Assembly (NCBI RefSeq): GCF_023159225.1
Contig: NC_063162.1
Coordinates: forward strand, 101,696,094-101,760,093
Reading direction: 5' to 3'
From: Perognathus longimembris pacificus
Taxonomy: Eukaryota > Chordata > Mammalia > Rodentia > Heteromyidae
Length of the DNA: 64,000 nt
A model generated the notes under the pieces. It did not search any database. It was not told where the DNA came from and saw only the letters and a list, made by a program, of their open reading frames with translations. The position numbers and the translations under genes are program-made. Shown one piece after another: positions 49,029 through 60,050 of this stretch; the first letter of the stretch is position 1; each line of letters starts with the position of its first letter.

Positions 49029-49075
49029 ATCCATCCATCCATTCATCCATCCATCCATCCATCCCTCCATCTGTG
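49029..49075. repeat. (CATC)n microsatellite
   Basis: About eleven CATC units with ATTC and CCTC variants. Confidence 0.9.
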
Positions 49076-49234
49076 TGCTCATCCATCTGATCATTCACCA
49101 TTCTACAAACACATTGAGTTTTTGTGATGTGTTGGAGTCTGTCAGAGATATGAAGATGAGTGTGACGTGGTACAGAAGTCACATACTTTCAACCTAAGGA
49201 TCCTATGAGTATATAGTTTTCCTTTTAGCCATGC

Positions 49235-49410
49235 AAACTGTCGGCTACTGTAGAAAGAGGATCTGACATCAAGACAACTGAGTTCAAATCACAACTTCAT
49301 CACAGATTGGGTGGCTGTGAATAAAAAGGATTTCTGGGCCGTGATTTCCTTATCTTCAAGAAATAATCCCATGTTTAGGAAGTTATTAAATGGATTGAGT
49401 AAAACACAAC
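49235..49410 (+). mobile_element. MIR
   Basis: ACTGAGTTCAAATCACAACT, GTGATTTCCTTATCTTCAAG and TTATTAAATGGATTGAGTAA in MIR order. Confidence 0.6.
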
Positions 49411-49529
49411 TTCTAGATATATTTCCTCTTGATTTTTTATAGGAAGATACCTCCCGCTAACAGTCACATGGCTCTCTAAAATAGTCTGTGAGGTTTGTAA
49501 TTGTATTTTAAGGACCATTAAGAAAGGTA

Positions 49530-49755
49530 TTTAACTTGTAATCCTATTTCAGAGACTGAGACCTGACGATTGAGGATGAAGGTTCAAAGCTAGCCTGGGA
49601 AAAACAAGTCTAAGAGACTGTAATTAACCAGCAAAAAGCTAGAGGCTCAAGTGCTAGAATGCCAGCTTGAGCAAAAAAGCTAAGTGAGATTGAGACCCTG
49701 AGTTGAAACCCTAATAAAACCCTAATACCAGCATAGAAAGAGAAAGAAAGAGAGA
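49530..49755 (+). mobile_element. B1-ID dimeric SINE, old
   Basis: TTGTAATCCTATTTCAGAG, CAAAGCTAGCCTGGGAAAA and CCCTGAGTTGAAACCC; GAAA-rich tail. A separate T run follows at 49789-49810. Confidence 0.7.
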
Positions 49756-49810
49756 ACATACTCCAAACTAGGTTATCTGGCAGTTCTCCTTTTTTTTTTT
49801 TTTTTTTTTT

Positions 49811-50224
49811 ACCCAATACTAACTACAATTCCAGGGTTCTTAAAAGACCAAGTTTGAAGAGGTTTTGAAGCTTGCAGTCAAAGTCCCACTTCATGGCTGC
49901 TTAAGTTCTCAACTGTGCTGCATCCCTTCAATGACTACAGTTTAGTATACACCAGTATGTTGAGATTTCCAGAGAAACACCATTGCTTCTGCTCATGCTT
50001 AAGCCTGTGCTCACCCAGCCTGTAAACTCGGTGACTCATAGCACGGTGTCACATGCATTTCCCAAGAATGTGGGTCAAAGGCTATTCTTAGCATTTGGCC
50101 TAGACACATACTATTTACAAACTTTTGTTTTCAGATTGTTTAAAATTCTAAAGTTCTTCTAACCAGAATTTGAAAATAAGAAAACATTTACTTCTGAATA
50201 ATATTTATTATTATCCACTTGTCT
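49811..50224. other. No recognised feature
   Basis: Single-copy-looking sequence, no gene or repeat identified. Confidence 0.35.
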
Positions 50225-50347
50225 TTTTTTATTTGTTTGTTGGTTTTGAGATCAGATCTCACTATGTAGACAAGGCTGGCCTCCAACTCAGTTCTCCTGC
50301 CTCCACTTCCCAAGTAATGGATTACAGGCATGGTCCACCATGCCTGT
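50225..50347 (-). mobile_element. B1 SINE
   Basis: TTTTGAGATCAGATCTCACT, ATGTAGACAAGGCTGGCCTC, CTCCTGCCTCCACTTCCC and GGATTACAGGCATG in minus order: a standalone B1. Confidence 0.8.
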
Positions 50348-50603
50348 TATTCATTCATCTTTATTATGCTCTATAGTTCTTTAGAAATAAAGTGAACACT
50401 GATTGTCATTTTGACCAAAATGGGAAATATTAATAAAAGTATAAATCCATAACGTGCTGATAATTTCAGAGATTACACTGGGCAAACTAGATTCTTTAAA
50501 ATTCTTATTCACCAATACTACCTGACAAGTATTGGGCCTTTTACTGGCTCTGTGATTATATTCAAATATTATTTTGGAGCTTTACTTATTTCAGGATAAA
50601 AAT

Positions 50604-50840
50604 ATTTCATTCAGGACTGGGAATATGGCCCAGTGGCAAGAGTGCTTCCCTCATATACATGAAGCCCTGGGTTCGATTCCCCAGCACCACATATATAGAA
50701 AATGGCCAGAAGTGGCGCTGTGGCTCAAGTGGTAGAGTGCTAGCCTTGAGCAAAAAGAAGCCAGGGACAGTGCTCAGGCCCTGAGTCCAAGGGCCAGGAC
50801 TGGCCAAAAAATAAATAAATAAATAAATAAATTTCATTCA
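50604..50840 (+). mobile_element. ID-ID dimeric SINE (subfamily 2-like), plus orientation
   Basis: The element at 50614-50830 starts GACTGGGAATATGGCCCAGT, has the B box GGTTCGATTCC and the right arm CTCAAGTGGTAGAGTGCTAG, and ends GGACTGGCC plus an (AAAT)n tail. The target ATTTCATTCA is at 50604-50613 and 50831-50840. Confidence 0.9.
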
Positions 50841-51814
50841 TACCTAATAGATATTGAATAGTGCTTACATTCAGGATTATTGTAAGAGAATGGATAATGG
50901 TTATAAAAGATAGGGAAGAAAACCTGGTACATCATGCTCAATAAACACTATATTGTTACAACTTGGTTTCTAGACTTGTTTTTCACTACTTCTGTATGTC
51001 ACTATGCTCAAAGATGAGGTCTTTTATAGATCATAATGTCACCTTTATTGGATGTAAACTACCCAGAAATACAATGTGTCCTCTTCTACTTGGACTAAGT
51101 ATAACCCCTTCATTTCCTTTCTTAAAAAAAATAAGTCTTTTTATAAGTAACAGGTCAAATGAGTGAATAAATGTGGTGCTAGAGATTATTGAAGACTGAA
51201 ATACACCGTGCATGATAGCACACAGAGGTTTTAGAATCTCCTCCATCTCACTCATTGTGGTTATTTATTTTTATGGCACAGGTTAGGTGTTAGGTCTTGT
51301 AAGGTTCAGACACAAGGTAATGAACCAAACATACCTCTTCCTATTTTCTTATTCTTAAAGGTATAAAACCAATATAAAAGTTACATTTATGATTGTAAAT
51401 AGTGATACATGCCATGAAATAAAAATCAGAAACCATTAACCAATGATACAGGGGACAAATTTCAGACTGTGAAGCTGGTCAAATCAGATGTCTATGGGAA
51501 GGTGACATTTGAGGGCTTATCTAGGCTATGACAGAAGTTAGCCATAAAAGAATAGGTACAAGGTACATTCTAAGAAGATTGGAAAGAACTAGCCAAGTTT
51601 ATAGAACTAGGAGTATAGTCATTGAATGAAAGGGAGTTGAATGAAAGATAGCATTTGAGTGGGCATAGAACAGGAACCCCCAGGCCTTCTTGTGTTATAG
51701 ATTCTCTGGCTTGTTCATGGTACAGTTTGGGTTGTAGGTGTGTTTCTTACAGAATAATCTCAGAAGAATCATGATTTTCGGATGACATTCTACCTGCTGT
51801 GCAAGGAATGAATT
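50841..51814. other. No gene; possible old MIR/L2-class remnant at 51260-51540
   Basis: The text GTTAGGTGTTAGGTCTTGTA and later GGTGACATTTGAGGGCTTAT resembles an old L2-class element, weakly. Confidence 0.35.
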
Positions 51815-52145
51815 GGGATTAGAGTGGTGTCTGTTGGTATGACAAACCTAGAACTAGGTAAGTTATAAAGAGTAGAAGTTTATTTGGCATGTGGTTCTGG
51901 AGACTTCGAAGCCCAAGATCCTGGTGCTGGCATCTGGTAAGGGCCTTCTTATTGCATCCTAACATGGTGAGACACAGCAACAGTGCTAGCTTGTGTCTCT
52001 TCCTCTTCTTACAACACCATTATGCCATCATGGATGGCCCACTCATATGACCTCATGTAATTACCTCCAAAAGGCATCACCTCTAAATACCATTGCATAT
52101 GAATTTGGGAATTATACTTCTACCTGCAAACTATAGCAGGTGGAC
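51815..52145 (-). mobile_element. MaLR-type solo LTR (MLT1-like), minus strand
   Basis: TAGAAGTTTATTTGGCATGT, GGTTCTGGAGACTTCGAAG, AAGATCCTGGTGCTGGCATC, TAACATGGTGAGACAC and ACCTCTAAATACCATTGCAT follow the same order as the copy at 42745. Confidence 0.6.
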
Positions 52146-53140
52146 AGAATGTGAAAAGCCCTCCTCCTTCCTGCTTATCTACTAGAAGTCTGAATCCTTT
52201 AAGATTCTTCTCCTGCCTATTGATGAGAAACCTTTGCAGATAACTTACTCTACTGAGCTTCTGATAGATGATACTGGCGTTGCAATCATATCCCCAAATC
52301 TAAGTTCTTCAAAGACAAGAATAGAGTCTTTATGGGCCCTCAAAAACCTTGTGAGAAGCCAGTCACTTGGTCAAAGTTTCAGTACTATTTCTTGGTCAAA
52401 CAGTTGAGTTCCTGTCAGATCAAGTCAAGTAGAGGGGGGGAAGCTAGTTATTTGGGGATCAGGTGGGACCTTAAGACAGTTCCTATCACACTTCAAGTTG
52501 AAGGCATTTGACTATACAAAAAGGACAATGACTTTGTAACCTTCTTCATGTATGACAAAATAATTGTGTTTATGGCCTCTGTTTTTGCCTGTCTACCAAA
52601 TGCATTTTGATAGATTTGCAAATGAAAGCAAAATGAATTTTTAGAGCATTGTGATATTCCTATGCTATTTGTTGCTATAATTTCTAGAGCCAAATTACCG
52701 TGTTTTTTTTTATTCTCTGAAATACATTCATCAAGACAGGTCCTGGGCATGGATCCAAAATAACAGTTTCAAGAAGCCAGGGAATTGAATAGAGTACCAA
52801 GCAAATGTTCAATTGCAACAATTAAACGGATCTCATTTCATTCCAGGCTGTGATCTGTACCATGGAGAATTAACTCTTGCCTTTTGAAGTCCTAACACTT
52901 GTGATACTACCAAACTAATATCTGTCTAAATTTTGATAGCCTTATCTCAAACCAGATTATGCTAAATCATGCAACATATATCTTTAGAGCATCTCCACAG
53001 TAACTTTCCTTTGAGAATTTGGGGAATTCTTTTAAGGTCAGATACAGCATCATAAAGCCAGTGTATATAATCTTTCCCTTTAGGAAAGTGACATTTAAAA
53101 AAATGAGAGAAAAAGTTAATAAGGACCTAACCTCATTTAT
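52146..53140. other. No recognised feature
   Basis: About 1 kb without identifiable gene or repeat. Confidence 0.35.
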
Positions 53141-53141
53141 T

Positions 53142-53209
53142 TTTCCTTCTTCCTTCCTTCCTTCCTTCCTTCCTTCCTTCCTTCCTTCCTTCCTTCCTTC
53201 CTTCCTTCC

Positions 53210-53254
<45 letters not shown>
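53142..53254. repeat. (TTCC)n(CT)n compound microsatellite
   Basis: About 70 bp of TTCC followed by about 40 bp of CT, next to a SINE. Confidence 0.95.
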
Positions 53255-53257
<3 letters not shown>

Positions 53258-53515
53258 AGAGATTGAACCCAAGGGCTCACATATGCTAGGCCAGTACTCT
53301 CTAGCCATGCCCACATCCCTCCCTTTACACTCATTGAAAATTCCCTCAACTGGATTATTTCTTGTGTAAGAAAGTGCATTTTTTGTTTGTTCTGGTTTGG
53401 AACCTGGGGGAGACAAGGGTGTGGCTACAGAGCTGAGGCTAGTCTTGACTTCCTGGTCTTCCTGCCTCAGTCTTCTGAGTATGGGAATTACAGGCATGGA
53501 CCATCATGCCTGGTT
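53255..53515 (-). mobile_element. ID-like arm and B1-like SINE
   Basis: ID-like minus text at 53257-53330 (GAGATTGAACCCAAGGGC, ATATGCTAGGCCAGTACTC) and B1-like minus text at 53380-53515 (TTCCTGCCTCAGTCTTCTGA, TTACAGGCATGGACCATC). Confidence 0.65.
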
Positions 53516-53699
53516 AGCACAGTTTGTAGCTCAAGCTCATGTCAGAATTAGCCACAGAACTAGTACACAGGTGTGTACTAATCTAGTATTAAACTAGTAC
53601 TAATCACTAGTGTGATTCTGAAGTTCAATCATAGATTAAAACCAAGAGAGCAATCTAACAATTAGCATGTGATGGGTATGCTTCATTCTAAACACATTG

Positions 53700-54070
53700 A
53701 GACAACAATATTTATACCAATCATTATACAGCTCCAGCCTAGAAACCATAAAGTCTTTGTGCCATGAATATATAACTAAATGTGGCATATTAACACAAAA
53801 GAATAGAATATGGCAGTGAAAATAATTGAGTCACTGCTATATGAAACATCATGGACAAGTCTCAGGATGTTGTGAAAGAAGTCAAACATAAAAGAATACA
53901 TTCTGTCATTCCACTTCTATAAAGCTCCAAACACAGGAAATCTCATCTGTAGTTTATAAATGAGGATATTTGTTAAGTTTGAGGAATGAAATGGGGGTGG
54001 GCAGTGATTGGGAAAGAACCTATGGTGCTAGTAATGTTCTATTTCTTGAACTTTGTAGAAATTAGAGGCT
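53700..54070 (+). mobile_element. Old L1M ORF2 end and 3' UTR
   Basis: AGAATATGGCAGTGAAAATAA, CATCATGGACAAGTCTCAGG, CATTCTGTCATTCCACTTC and GGGTGGGCAGTGATTGGG follow L1M order in plus orientation. No open frame. Confidence 0.6.
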
Positions 54071-54445
54071 GAGGTTATATAAAATAAAACAAAATTTTAC
54101 TGTATTGTCTCAGAATGTTCCAAAATCTATATGCAGAATAATTAAAAAGTTTTACTTATAATATAAACAATTTAACTTTTTGAGGAAGATATATGCTTGA
54201 AAACAATAAGAGATAGTACATTTATATTTCTTTGTCTCTCCAAAGGTTCCTATGTTGTATACCAGGATGGAAGTAGTGGGACCTTGAAGAAGTAGGCTCT
54301 CCCGGGAAGATCTTGGGTTATTAGAAATGTGTACCTCAGAAGCGATTGTGGGAACACAGCTTCTCTGGTTTCCTTTTTTAATATTTGGTTGTTCACTCTT
54401 GTGTGTTCTCCCATAATGATGTGATACATCCAGGATGGCCCTCAT

Positions 54446-55834
54446 GAAAGCTGAGCTGAATACAAATCAAAGAAAGGTTGGACAAATGGGACTGCATCAA
54501 ACTGCAGAGCTTCTGCAAGGCAAAGGACATAGCTCACAAGATAAACAGAAAGCCCACAGATTGGGAGAAGATCTTTACCAGCCATACAATGGACAAAGGC
54601 CTCATATCTAAAATATATGCAAAACTAAAGAAATTACATTCCTCCAAAACAAAACCACAAAGAACCAATAGCCCCCTCATCAAGTGGGCTAAAGACTTAA
54701 AAAGAGATTTCTCTGATGAGGAAATGAGAATGGCCAAAAGACATATGAAAAAGTGCTCTACATCACTGGCAATATAAGAAATGAAGATCAAAACAACATT
54801 GAGATTCCATCTCACCCCAGTAAGAATGTCCTATATCAAGAAAACTAACAATAACAATTGTTGGAGGGAATGTGGCCAAAAGGGAACCCTACTTCATTGT
54901 TGGTGGGAATGTAAACTGGTTCAGCCACTCTGGAAAGCAGTAAGGAGATTCCTCAGAAGGCTAAACATAGAGCTCCCCTATGACCCAGCAGCCCCACTTT
55001 TGGGTATCTACCCAAAAGACCACAAACAAGAACACACTAAAGCCACCAGCACAACAATGTTCATCGCAGCACAATTTGTCATAGCTAGAATCTGGAACCA
55101 ACCCAGATGCCCCTCAGTAGACGAATGGATCAGGAAAATGTGGTACATATACACATGGAATTTTATGCCTCTATCAGAAAGAATGACATTACCTCATTTG
55201 TAAGGAAATGGAAGGACTTGGAAAAAATTATACTAAGTGAAGTGAGCCAGACCCAAAGAAACATGGACTCTATGGTCTCCCTTATTGGGAATAATTAGCA
55301 CAGGTTTAGGCAAGTCACAGCAGAGGATCACAAGAGCCCAATAGCTATACCCTTATGAACACATAAGATGATGCTAAGTGAAATGAACTCAATGTTATGG
55401 AAACGATTGTTATATCACTGTTGTAACTACTTTCAGCGTGCTATGTATAACTGTAGCTTCTATTATTGATGATCTTCTTGTATCCCCTTTCTGTGGTTGT
55501 ACCTACACTATCTCTGTATCTTATCTGAGTATACTGAAAACTGTGTACACTGGTATTAGAACTAGGAAATTGAAAGGGAATACCAAAGTCGAGAGACACA
55601 GGGTAAAAAAAACCAAACAACTACCAAAGCAATACTTGCAAAACTGTCTGGTGTAAATGAACTGAACAACTCATGGGGGGGGGGGGAAGGGAAAGGAGGA
55701 GGGGGAAAGGGGGAATGAGGGACGAGGTAACAAACAGTACAAGAAATGTATCCAATGCCTAACGTATGAAACTGTAACCTCTCTGTACATCAGTTTGATA
55801 ATAAAAATTAAATAAAAAAGAAAGCTGAGCTGAA
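54446..55834 (+). mobile_element. 5'-truncated L1 (1.36 kb) with 15-bp target duplication
   Basis: The element at 54461-55819 is flanked by GAAAGCTGAGCTGAA at 54446-54460 and 55820-55834. It holds the C-terminal part of ORF2, a 3' UTR with a 12-G run (55675-55686) and purine-rich tract, and an A-rich end with ATAAAAATTAAATAAAA. Truncation, tail and duplication are the marks of target-primed reverse transcription. Confidence 0.95.
54478..55298 (+). pseudogene. L1 ORF2 C-terminal remnant, broken
   Basis: Encodes the end of ORF2: MAKRHMKKCSTSLA, FHLTPVRMSYIKKT, LHCWWECKLVQPLWK, ELPYDPAAPLLGIYPKDH, and the terminal DLEKIILSEVSQTQ. An in-frame TAA at about 54775 interrupts it, and one base is missing near 55155 relative to the 63-kb copy (CACATGG against CACAATGG), shifting the frame. 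The endonuclease and reverse-transcriptase parts are absent, so it cannot be active. Confidence 0.9.
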
Positions 55835-55940
55835 GCTAGTGTGATGCCCTTGAATGACCACCACTATGAGATAAATAAACCTCTTTTTTTCCTTTGCCTC
55901 ATAAATTTTGTTAGAGTGATTCAAAGTGGATTAACACAGA

Positions 55941-57829
55941 GGTGTTTCATAGAAACAATTCTGCCTGCAAAGGTTGTGGTTTAGTTAGGCTACTTAATGG
56001 TTATTGTTAGGACTGGTGATTGCTGTAAAGATGTCTTCTTAGAAGTTTAAGGTTGTTATGGCAGAATCTTTTGTTAGGGTTGTCCATATCAGGCAATCAT
56101 GCACTTATCTCCTTATCAGTTAATTAGGTCCCTTCAGGGCCTGCCCACTCCATTTTATTAAGGTTTGATATAAAGATTCCTTGTTTCTTAAAAAAATTTC
56201 TTATCTTTAAGTTGTTGTACAGGAAGGTATCATTTAACAAAGCAGTATATGATTCTGACAACTTGTACACTATGAACTACAACTTGGATTTTACTTTTTT
56301 TGTTTTCTTTTGGTTTTCCTACTGGAATGTAAGCACTAAGATGGTAATTTTTGTTTTTTGTTTGCTTTCTTGCTTTAACCTCTTTTATTCAACACTGGCC
56401 CCTCAGTGTTTAGACTATTCTCTTGTTATTCTAAATGCGACAAAATGAATCAAAATTGTCATTAATATCATCAGCAGTTCATAGGAATCTTTATTACTGA
56501 ATAAGCTATATGGAAAATTGTAATCTGTTTGGACTAAGCAAATATAAACTTCTTAATATACTCCATTGTCTGAAGTGACCCAGAAAGGGCTCCTCAAACA
56601 TACCAGATCATGCAATCAAGTTAAATAGTTGGACTCTGTTTATGTCATTAAATGTAACAGCTAGATAATGTGAAGCTGAAAAAAACTACTTATGGTATGT
56701 AATTAACCAGATTAAAACAACTCAAAGAGAATTTGTAGAAAACAAGGACAAGATTAGGAAACCTCATAATCTTCCCAATTCTTGCAAAGCTCAAGGATTA
56801 CATTGTTATGGTGACCCATTTGGGAGAACAAGACAGCTTGACCTGTTCTAACTGGAGCAACTCTGCCAATTCCCAATATGGGATCCACTAAATAATACAT
56901 TTTCTTTGTTCCTCCTCCTGCTCTAAGATAATAAATGCCACTGAAGAGAACTTTGTTCCCGGCTTCATTGTGGATATGTCATGTCAACCTCAGGCAGCTT
57001 CCCATCTCTGCTTAAAAACCTTGACATGAAGCAACTCTCAGTTTGGTCTCAGGCTTCTTTACTTTCAAAAAATTATTGATGGTTCTAAAAAAATTGTTAA
57101 TGTTTATCATGTCTATGGATATTATTACATTAAATTTTAAAAATAAGAACTTTCAAAAAATTAAAATGAAAATATTTAAATCATTTCCAATTAGCAATAA
57201 TGAAGTGCAACAATAATTAAAAAATCACTCTATGTTAACACAAATAACATCATATTAGGAAAAGAATGAATATTTCCCAAAGCTGAAAAAGTGAAAAGAG
57301 GAGCACTCTCTGCCATTTTTGCCAGTCTATTTCATGAGAGTCTTAATAAAGGCAGCTAGATTCTTACATTTGCTTCTGTACTCAGTCTGTGGGGCTACAC
57401 ATGCTGTGTAGTTCCTGGAATACCCCACTGTCCATTCATGAAAGAATGGAGCAGACAGGTCAGCAATGTCTTAGTATTATTGCTTGACTTACCCTTCATT
57501 CTACTTCAACCTGTGTGTCTTTCTAAGTCCTTAATAACTTTGTAGTTATTGTAAAAGCCAAACATAATTTTTATTGGCTGGTGAAATCGAGGAAGGCTTT
57601 GCAGAAAGGGAGGTAGATACTAAAGATTATCATCATTATTAACAAAGGCAGGTGTGGTTGTAGCTTAGATGAGTAGTAAATGTTTGGGACAACTTCTGGA
57701 ACAGGGCATTGTTCAAGAGCTTCACAGGATGAACAATCAGGACATAGATGCATCCACATTTGGGAAATGGAAGAGCCATGAGAGAAGAAGACCAAAGGGA
57801 TATTTCTTACAAATAGAAGCAGGCAATAT
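55941..57829. other. About 1.9 kb with no recognised gene or repeat
   Basis: AT-rich, with only short frames. Nothing could be assigned by reading. Confidence 0.4.
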
Positions 57830-59600
57830 ATGGTCCTCTATGGTACTTTGGTATCTTTCACTTAATGTAATGATTCTAAGGTTTCAATTTGTTGTAACAT
57901 GTACCAGTACTTTAGTCCTTTTTAATGCCAAGTAATATTTCATTTGGTTGACATATTAGATTTTATCTACTCATCAGTGATGGACACTTTGGCTGCTTCC
58001 ATTTTTTTTGGTTATAATGAATAATGCTGCTTATGAGTAAGATTTTTGTGGATAAATGTTTTCATTTCTCTTGGGTTTACATATAGAAATGGATGTTAGT
58101 TTTTAGAGTAACTTCATGCTTTGCATTTTGAGGAAAGGCCCATGGGCTTTTTTACAGAGTGACTAAACTACAATGCTTATTCCTCTACTTTGTGTGTGTG
58201 TGTGTGTGTATGTGGGGGGGGGGGGTTATCTATGGCTTCAGTTCAGGGCCTCGAGCTTTTACTTGGCATTTTTGCTCCAGACTAGTACTCTACTACTTGA
58301 GCCACACCTCCATTTGCAGCTTTTTGCTAACTCACTTAGAGGCAAGAGTCTCACAATTTTCCTATCTAAACTTCCCAAGTAGCGAGGATGACAGGTGTGA
58401 CACACCAGTGTGCAGTTTCCTCTACATTTCTGTTAATACTTGTTATCTTTTTTTGTTAGAGCCATCTCGATGGATTTGACTTTCCCTAATGATTAATGCT
58501 ATTTATTATGTACTTACTTATTCTCTTATCTGTTTTGCTGTTGCTTTGGTGATGTCAGTTTTCTGTTTGTTTTAGTTGTAGGGTTTTTAAATCTGTACAA
58601 TTTAGAAAATTTTTGCAATATTCCAGATACAAAACTTTTGTCAGCTGCATGATGTTGTAAATATTTCCTCCAAGTTTGTGGAGTATCTTTTCATTGTCTT
58701 TTACAGATGTTGAAGTCCATTTACTATTTTTAAAAAGTGGATAGCTTCTAAGTGCTCTTCAGCTAACTCTAGTTTCTGAAGATTTCTTTAGAAACTTGTG
58801 TCTTCTTTGGTAAAAGTTTCAAAATGTACACCTTACATATCCATCTATGGCCCATTTTAGTTTTGTATCATATTGATATTGAATTGAGATTAGGGTTTGC
58901 TCTCTTGTAACTTTGACCTTTAAAATTCAATTTTTCTAGTAACATTTGTTTAAAAAGTCTGTCTTTTGTCCCCATTGAATTGCCTCTGCAACTTTGCCAA
59001 CTCTGGCTGGCTGAATTCAGGTTTAGTGTCAATTTAGGTATAGACTCAATCTCTCTTATGTTTCATTAATCTTTGAAATTTCCTTTTATTCTATAACCCA
59101 TTGCTTTGATTACTGTAGTTTTATTGTCTGTGTTACAAATGGTTTGTGTATTATTTTGCAAAGCTATTTTGGCTGTTCTATTTTCTTTCACTTTCAATAT
59201 ACATTTTAGGATCATTGTTTTGATATCTGTAAAAATTATTCTGGCATTGTGATTGAATTATGTCGACTCATCAATCTGGAAAGAAGTGATATCTTAACAG
59301 TCTTCAGTCTCCCATCTGTGAACATGAGATATTTTCCCATTTGTTTAGGTCTTTCTTGACTTATTTAATAAATTCTGTAGTTTTTAGCCTTTGAAATTTA
59401 TAGTTCGTTATGTTTATACCTGTTGTTTGGTTTCTAATGAATTATTTTAAGTGCACTTTGTTCAAAAATTTATAGTACAATTGTGCATTTGTAGCCTATA
59501 GAAGTTTGAGAATGATTTCAACATGATTTTTGATGCTAATATTGTATCTTTATAGATTGACTTTATAGTTCTTAGTTCTAGAAACAGTTTTGTATATTCT
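57830..59600 (-). mobile_element. Old L1M ORF2/3' region, with a SINE inserted
   Basis: Minus-order L1 text: GGTATCTTTCACTTAATG, CATCAGTGATGGACACTTTGG, then after the SINE CAGATACAAAACTTTTGTC, TGTGGAGTATCTTTTCATTG and TATGGCCCATTTTAGTTTTG. All frames are broken. Confidence 0.65.
58188..58420 (-). mobile_element. B1-ID dimeric SINE with (GT)n(G)n tail, nested in L1M
   Basis: GT run (58191-58212) and G12 run (58214-58225), then TCAGTTCAGGGCCTCGAGC, CTCTACTACTTGAGCCACAC and CTTAGAGGCAAGAGTCTCAC. Confidence 0.7.
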
Positions 59601-59829
59601 TTGATTTCTTTGTTTTGTTTTGTTTTGTTTTGTTTTTTTGGCCAGTCCTGGGCCTTGGACTCAGGGCCTGAGCACTGTCCCTGGCTTCTTCCCGCTCAAG
59701 GCTAGCACTCTGCCACTTGAGCCACAGCGCCGCTTCTGGCCGTTTTCTGTATATGTGGTGCTGGGGAATCGAACCTAGGGCCTCGTGTATCCGAGGCAGG
59801 CACTCTTGCCACTAGGCTATATCCCCAGC
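59601..59829 (-). mobile_element. ID-ID dimeric SINE (subfamily 1) in the tail of another
   Basis: The body at 59634-59829 is a near-perfect subfamily-1 copy. Its left side is (TTTTG)n at 59608-59632 and its right side is TGTTTTGTTTG, meaning it landed in the A-rich tail of the neighbouring older SINE. Confidence 0.9.
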
Positions 59830-60050
59830 CCTGTTTTGTTTGTTTTTTTTTGCCAGTCCTGGAGCTTAAAACTTGGGGCCTGAGCGCTGTCTCTGGCTTC
59901 TTTTTCCTCAAGGCTAGCACTCTACCACTTGAGCCACAGCACCACTTCTGGATGTTTTCTATTTATGTGGTGCTGGGGAATCAAACCCAGGGCTTCATGT
60001 ATATGAGGCAAGCCCTCTTGCCACTAGGCCACATTCCCAGCCCTTCTTTA
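59830..60050 (-). mobile_element. ID-ID dimeric SINE (subfamily 2), older
   Basis: CTTAAAACTTGGGGCCTGAG, CCTCAAGGCTAGCACTCTAC, AATCAAACCCAGGGCTTCAT and CACTAGGCCACATTCCC. More CpG decay than the adjacent subfamily-1 copy, as expected of the host of that insertion. Confidence 0.88.

Larger units (their letters stand above)
54235..55940 (+). mobile_element. MaLR-type LTR split by a young L1
   Basis: Host parts at about 54235-54460 and 55835-55940. The 3' piece (GAGATAAATAAACCTC, TTTTGTTAGAGTGATTCAAA, GATTAACACAG) reads as a plus-strand MaLR LTR end. The two parts join cleanly once the L1 and one target copy are removed. Confidence 0.55.

Noticed and set aside
49029..49075. Regularly spaced short repeats that could suggest a CRISPR-like array
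   Set aside because: A plain CATC microsatellite in mammalian DNA; no spacers and no cas genes.
53560..53615. Cluster of ACTAGT motifs and the short palindrome ACACAGGTGTGT
   Set aside because: Short, imperfect and without context; expected by chance in a window this size.
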